A stretch of DNA of 64,000 nt from Actinomycetospora termitidis (lineage in GTDB: Bacteria; Actinomycetota; Actinomycetes; Mycobacteriales; Pseudonocardiaceae): positions 1-64,000 of the forward strand of contig NZ_JASVWF010000012.1 in NCBI RefSeq assembly GCF_030286555.1, read 5' to 3'. Below the pieces are notes generated by a model that ran no database searches, was not told the DNA's origin, and saw nothing but the letters and a program-made list of their open reading frames with translations. A program made the position numbers and the translations under genes. Below, piece after piece: positions 60,207 to 64,000 of the stretch (within the stretch, counting starts at the first letter, position 1; the number at the start of each line of letters is the position of its first letter).

Positions 60207-61286
60207 TCAGCTCCCGGCCGCCGGCACGTACCGGCGATCCGGAGGAGTGGTGCCCGGCTGCACGGCCTCCTCCCGACGGCGGATGCGCTCGCGCTGGGGC
60301 ACGACGATGTGGGCCGGGTCGTTGGCGGAGGCGATCCCGGCGTCGAACACGCCGAAGCGGGTCAGGGCCGAGCCCGCCATGAGCGCCACACCCGAGAGGG
60401 CGGCGGCCCAGCGCCGCTTCCGCCCGAGCACCGCGCCGACCGCCCCGGCCACGAGGCACGCCTTCGACGCCGTCATCAGCGTCTTCGCGCGGCCCTTCTC
60501 GTAGACGTCCGCGAGCATGCCGAGGTCGCGCGTCATCTTCTGCTCGGTCGCGAGCTCGACGGCCGCGCCGAGGACGCCGAGCCGCGCCGCCGGCTCGTTG
60601 TCGCGCACCGAGGAGGCGACCAGCCCGAAGCCGCCGCCGGCGGCCGCCGCGCTGCCCGCGAACAGGACCGGCAGGTGCCGGTGCGCCTCGTGCCAGGTCG
60701 GCACGGCGGTGTTCGAGAACAGCACCGCGGTGTAGGTCGCCAGTGCGGGCCCGACGACCGCCGCCGCCACGCCCGATGCGTCACCGGCCCGCCGCACGAA
60801 CCGGCCGGAGCCACGCTCGGACAGACGGGGCCCCAGGAACTCCGCCGCCGCCGTCGCCGTCGCGAACGCCGCGAAGGGGGAGAGGATCCACGAGCCCACC
60901 GACAGCGGCGAGGTCGGCTTGAACACCCGCAGCATGTGCAGGAAGCGTGACGGGCGGTGCAGGTCGTGGATGAGGAAGACCGTGCCGCCCATCGCGCCGG
61001 CCACCGCCACGTAGCGACCGCCCCGGCGCAGCGTCGGGCGGTCGGTCGCGGCCGCCATCGCCGCCAGCACCGACGACGACCCGGCCAGCCCGCCCAGGAA
61101 CAGGTACAGCGGGACGTCCGGGTTCTTCCACACCGGCGCCTTGATGATCGGGCGGCCGTAGTAGGAGCGGAACTCCGCCTCCGGCACCTGCAGCTGCTCG
61201 CCCCGGCCGCCGCGACGGGGCTTGACGGCGTCGCGGTCGACGCCCCGACGCTGGGGCATCTCCGTCGGGTTGGAGTCCTGGGTCAC
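60207..61286 (-). CDS. NrfD-type membrane subunit of formate dehydrogenase
   Basis: A 359-residue polytopic membrane protein of the NrfD/PsrC family, which anchors the enzyme and exchanges electrons with quinone. About eight hydrophobic segments are visible, beginning VPLYLFLGGLAGSSSVLAAM and GGTVFLIHDLHRPSRFLHML, a hallmark of NrfD proteins. A soluble N-terminus includes RSYYGRPIIKAPVWK. GTG at 61286 overlaps the preceding stop (GTGA). This replaces the cytochrome b subunit of E. coli FdnI type. Confidence 0.88.
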   Translation of the reverse strand: MTQDSNPTEMPQRRGVDRDAVKPRRGGRGEQLQVPEAEFRSYYGRPIIKAPVWKNPDVPLYLFLGGLAGSSSVLAAMAAATDRPTLRRGGRYVAVAGAMGGTVFLIHDLHRPSRFLHMLRVFKPTSPLSVGSWILSPFAAFATATAAAEFLGPRLSERGSGRFVRRAGDASGVAAAVVGPALATYTAVLFSNTAVPTWHEAHRHLPVLFAGSAAAAGGGFGLVASSVRDNEPAARLGVLGAAVELATEQKMTRDLGMLADVYEKGRAKTLMTASKACLVAGAVGAVLGRKRRWAAALSGVALMAGSALTRFGVFDAGIASANDPAHIVVPQRERIRRREEAVQPGTTPPDRRYVPAAGS

Positions 61287-62347
61287 CGCCGGCCCCTCCA
61301 GAACGCCGCCACGGCCGCCACACCCAGCCCGACCGCCGTCAGCGCGGCGTTCCGCCACATCTCGGGCAGGTCGCGGGTGGTGACGATCGGGTCCGGCGGC
61401 AGGCCGTAGACCTCGGGTTCGTCGAGGAGCAGGAAGAACGCCCCGTCCCCGCCGACGCCGTCGTCCTCGTCGCGGCCGTAGAGCCGGGCCTCGCTCACCC
61501 CGCGGTCGTGCAGCTCCGCGAGCCGGGCGTCCGCGGCGGCCTGCAGCTCGTCCAGGTCGCCGAACTGGATCGACTGCGTCGGGCACGCCTTCGCGCAGGC
61601 GGGCTCGAGCCCGCTGCCCAGCCGGTCGTAGCACAGCGTGCACTTGTGGGCGCCGCCGTCCGAGCCGCGGACGTCGATGACCCCGTAGGGGCACGACGGC
61701 ACGCAGTAGCCGCAGCCGTTGCAGATGTCGTCCTGCACCACCACGGTGCCGAACTCGGTGCGGAACAGCGCCCCGGTCGGGCAGTTGTCGAGGCACCCGG
61801 CGTGCGTGCAGTGCTTGCACACGTCGGAGGCCATCAGCCAGCGGACGTCGCGCTCGTCGTCCGGGGTCTGCTGGCCGTGCGCGCCGTCGTCGGGAAGCAG
61901 CGACAACAGGTCGACCGTCCCGCCACCGGGCGCCGGCACGGTCTCACGCGTGGAGGGCAGCGCCCCGCCGCCGAGCGCGGGCAGGCCGCTCGGGATGCGC
62001 CCCGTGGTCACGTCACCGCCGTGGGCCTTCGTCGCCGACCCGTGCGGGCGGACGTCCTCGATGAACGCGACGTGGCGCCACGTCGAGGCGCCCAGGTCAC
62101 CGGTGTTGTCGTAGGACATCCCGGTGAGCCGGTAGAGGTCGGACGCGTCGGTCCCGTCGTCGGGGACGAGGTTCCACTCCTTGCACGCGACCTCGCAGGC
62201 CTTGCACCCGATGCAGACCGACGTGTCGGTGAAGAACCCGACCCGCTTCGGGTGTCCGGCGTCGAACCCGGCGTCGGCGGCCGGATCCGGCAGCGGGCCG
62301 TAGAGCGCGTTGTCGGTCCCCGCGAACGCGTCGAACACATTGGTCAT
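61283..62347 (-). CDS. Formate dehydrogenase 4Fe-4S subunit
   Basis: A 354-residue electron-transfer subunit with four ferredoxin-type cluster motifs: CIGCKACEVACKEWN, CKHCTHAGCLDNCPTGA, CNGCGYCVPSCPYGV and CTLCYDRLGSGLEPACAKAC. A single C-terminal helix (AALTAVGLGVAAVAAFW) anchors it to the membrane, as in FdnH/FdoH. ATG at 62347, 34 bp after the catalytic subunit. Confidence 0.93.
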   Translation of the reverse strand: MTNVFDAFAGTDNALYGPLPDPAADAGFDAGHPKRVGFFTDTSVCIGCKACEVACKEWNLVPDDGTDASDLYRLTGMSYDNTGDLGASTWRHVAFIEDVRPHGSATKAHGGDVTTGRIPSGLPALGGGALPSTRETVPAPGGGTVDLLSLLPDDGAHGQQTPDDERDVRWLMASDVCKHCTHAGCLDNCPTGALFRTEFGTVVVQDDICNGCGYCVPSCPYGVIDVRGSDGGAHKCTLCYDRLGSGLEPACAKACPTQSIQFGDLDELQAAADARLAELHDRGVSEARLYGRDEDDGVGGDGAFFLLLDEPEVYGLPPDPIVTTRDLPEMWRNAALTAVGLGVAAVAAFWRGRR

Positions 62348-62381
62348 CGGGTCGAGCTCCGCTTCGCTTCGTCTCCCAGGG

Positions 62382-64000
62382 TCATTCGATACCTCCCGGC
62401 TCGACGCCGGCCTTGCGCCGGTAGGACTCGACGAACTCCAGCAGTGCCGGCCCGCGGGGGCGCCGTCCGGGCTGGATGTCGCACGTGGCGACCTTCGACT
62501 CCTGGATGTGGACGTTCGGGTCCATGACGACGCCGAGCAGGTCGTTCGCCGGGTCGCCGGTGGTCAGGCCGTTCGACCCCCAGTGGTAGGGCAGCCCGAT
62601 CTGGTGGACCGTCTGGTCCCCGATCCGCAGCGGCTTCATCCGCTCGGTCACCACCACGCGCGCCTCGATCGCGGTGCGGGCGGAGATCAGCGTCGCCCAT
62701 CCCAGGTGCTCGAGACCGCGTTCCGCCGCGAGCGCGGGGGAGACCTCGCAGAAGAACTCCGGCTGGAGCTCGGAGAGGTAGGGCAGCGTGCGGCTCATGC
62801 CGCCCGCGGTGTGGTGCTCGGTGAGCCGGTAGGTGAGGAAGACGTAGGGGTAGACGTCGCTCATCGCCGGGTTGATGCGGTTCCACGCCCGGTCGATCCG
62901 CTCGAGCGCCGGGTTGTCCTGCTGCTGGTGCAGCAGGTTCGCCACGGGCGACTCGACCGGCTCGTAGTGCGTGGGCATCGGCCCGTCGGCCATGCCGGCC
63001 GGCGCGTACAGCCACGCCTTCCCGTCGGCCTGCATGATGAACGCGTCCGTGCCCCCGAGTGCGTGCTCGCGCTCCGCACCCGGCTCCGGCACGTACGACG
63101 GCGGCTTCGTCGCCTCGAAGTCGGGGATGTCGTGGCCGGTCCAGCGGCCCGACTCCTCGTCCCACCAGACGTAGGCCTTGCGCTCGCTCCAGGGCCGGCC
63201 GTCGGCGTCGGCCGAGGCACGGTTGTAGAGCGTGCGGCGGTTCGCCGGCCACGCCCAGCCCCACTCCGCGGCCACCCAGTCCTGCTCCGAGCCCGGCTTG
63301 CGGCGGTCGGCCTGGTTGACGCCGTCCGCGTAGACGCCGGTGTAGATCCAGCACCCCGCGGTCGTCGACCCGTCCGCCTGCAGCTCGGTGTACGACGAGA
63401 GCGGCTTCCCCTCGGCGTCGTACCCGTTGATCTCGCCGAGCACCGACTCCGGCTCGGGCTCCTCGTGGATCCCGGTGGTCGGGTAGTCCCACGTCAGGTC
63501 GAGCAGCGGCCGGTCGCGCTCGTCGGTCGACGCCGCGAGCTTCTCCCGGATCCGCTTCCCGAGGTGGAAGTAGAAGTGCAGTTCCGAGCGGGCGTCGCCC
63601 GGCGGGTGCACCGCCTCGCGCCGCCACTGCAGGAGGCGCTGCGTGTTGGTGAACGTGCCGGACTTCTCGGTGTGGTTCGCGCACGGCAGGAAGAAGACCT
63701 CGGTGCCGATGTCCTCCGTCCGGAGCTCACCGGTCTCGATCTCCGGCCCGTCCTTCCAGAACGTGGCCGACTCGATCATCTGCATGTCCCGGACGACGAG
63801 CCACTCCAGGTTGGCGAGGCCGAGGCGCTGCATCTTGCCGTTCGCGTGCCCGACGGCGGGGTTCTCGCCGACCAGGAAGTAGCCGAACGTCTTCCGGTCG
63901 ATCTGGTCGCGGACGATCCCGTACGTGCCGTGGTCGCCGGTCAGGCGCGGCAGGTAGTCGAACGCGTAGTCGTTCTCCGCGCTCGCGGCGTCGCCCCACC
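62382..64000 (-). CDS. fdh: Formate dehydrogenase catalytic subunit, C-terminal part (cut by window edge)
   Basis: 539 codons of a molybdopterin/tungstopterin formate dehydrogenase alpha subunit (FdnG/FdoG type); the frame stays open to the right window edge (first residues WGDAASAENDYAFDYLPRLT). Visible segments include FGYFLVGENPAVGHANG, VFFLPCANHTEKSGTFTNT and the C-terminal dinucleotide-binding domain (LPYHWGSNGLTTGDPANDLL; MDPNVHIQESKVATC). The N-terminal cluster and the Sec/Cys active site lie outside the window. The selAB genes downstream suggest it is a selenoprotein. Confidence 0.94.
   Translation of the reverse strand, partial: WGDAASAENDYAFDYLPRLTGDHGTYGIVRDQIDRKTFGYFLVGENPAVGHANGKMQRLGLANLEWLVVRDMQMIESATFWKDGPEIETGELRTEDIGTEVFFLPCANHTEKSGTFTNTQRLLQWRREAVHPPGDARSELHFYFHLGKRIREKLAASTDERDRPLLDLTWDYPTTGIHEEPEPESVLGEINGYDAEGKPLSSYTELQADGSTTAGCWIYTGVYADGVNQADRRKPGSEQDWVAAEWGWAWPANRRTLYNRASADADGRPWSERKAYVWWDEESGRWTGHDIPDFEATKPPSYVPEPGAEREHALGGTDAFIMQADGKAWLYAPAGMADGPMPTHYEPVESPVANLLHQQQDNPALERIDRAWNRINPAMSDVYPYVFLTYRLTEHHTAGGMSRTLPYLSELQPEFFCEVSPALAAERGLEHLGWATLISARTAIEARVVVTERMKPLRIGDQTVHQIGLPYHWGSNGLTTGDPANDLLGVVMDPNVHIQESKVATCDIQPGRRPRGPALLEFVESYRRKAGVEPGGIE

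Overview
The window is very GC-rich and reads as chromosomal DNA of a mycothiol-producing actinobacterium, most likely of the Pseudonocardiaceae (Pseudonocardia or Actinomycetospora type). Support comes from a WhiB3-like regulator, the proteasome activator Bpa, a mycothiol-dependent nitroreductase homologue, two SigF/SigB-type sigma factors with their anti-sigma factors, and frequent GTG starts with ATGA/GTGA overlaps. The genus is inference; no rRNA is present.

Positions 201-13388 form an accessory catabolic island, all on the + strand: a LacI regulator, a cyclase-family hydrolase, a 6-oxocamphor-hydrolase-like crotonase, a three-subunit molybdenum hydroxylase, an MHS-type transporter, a quinone-oxidoreductase-like enzyme, a ketopantoate-reductase-like enzyme, an aldo/keto reductase, an ACMSD-type amidohydrolase, an XRE/MmyB regulator and a glyoxalase-fold protein. 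The pairing of a beta-diketone hydrolase with a xanthine-dehydrogenase-family enzyme suggests degradation of a cyclic ketone or heterocycle. The same palindrome lies near both ends of the island.

Positions 13425-24198 hold a SpoIIE-type phosphatase with a damaged N-terminus, about 1 kb of decayed sequence, redox and stress genes (nitroreductase, lactonase-like hydrolase, DoxX, catalase-like protein), an esterase, a DUF3182 protein, a drug-type exporter, an SSB, and tRNA-Lys and tRNA-His. Positions 24490-36026 hold orn, acyl-CoA dehydrogenase-like flavoproteins, a FadD ligase with a two-domain acyl reductase, an AraC regulator, a stand-alone LigD-type ligase, membrane and secreted proteins and a GT9 glycosyltransferase.

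Positions 36023-37272 encode an anti-sigma/sigma pair behind a promoter of its own sigma class. Positions 37513-47377 form a heptose/glycoconjugate locus: GmhB-, GmhA- and two HldE-like enzymes with five glycosyltransferases. Then come MalQ, RecQ, topoisomerase IB, a STAS-kinase fusion, Bpa, WhiB3, and a second STAS/anti-sigma/sigma set (55012-56847).

The right end (56910-64000, minus strand) is a formate dehydrogenase operon (catalytic subunit cut by the window edge, 4Fe-4S subunit, NrfD-type membrane subunit) followed by selA and selB, the selenocysteine insertion machinery that such a dehydrogenase would need.

Several palindromic repeat families are scattered through the window: a 35-bp element just after three stop codons, a 74-nt palindrome bridging two convergent stops, hairpins sharing a CTTCTA loop, and an element present twice, in frame, inside the linker of an HldE-like enzyme and again in an intergenic region.
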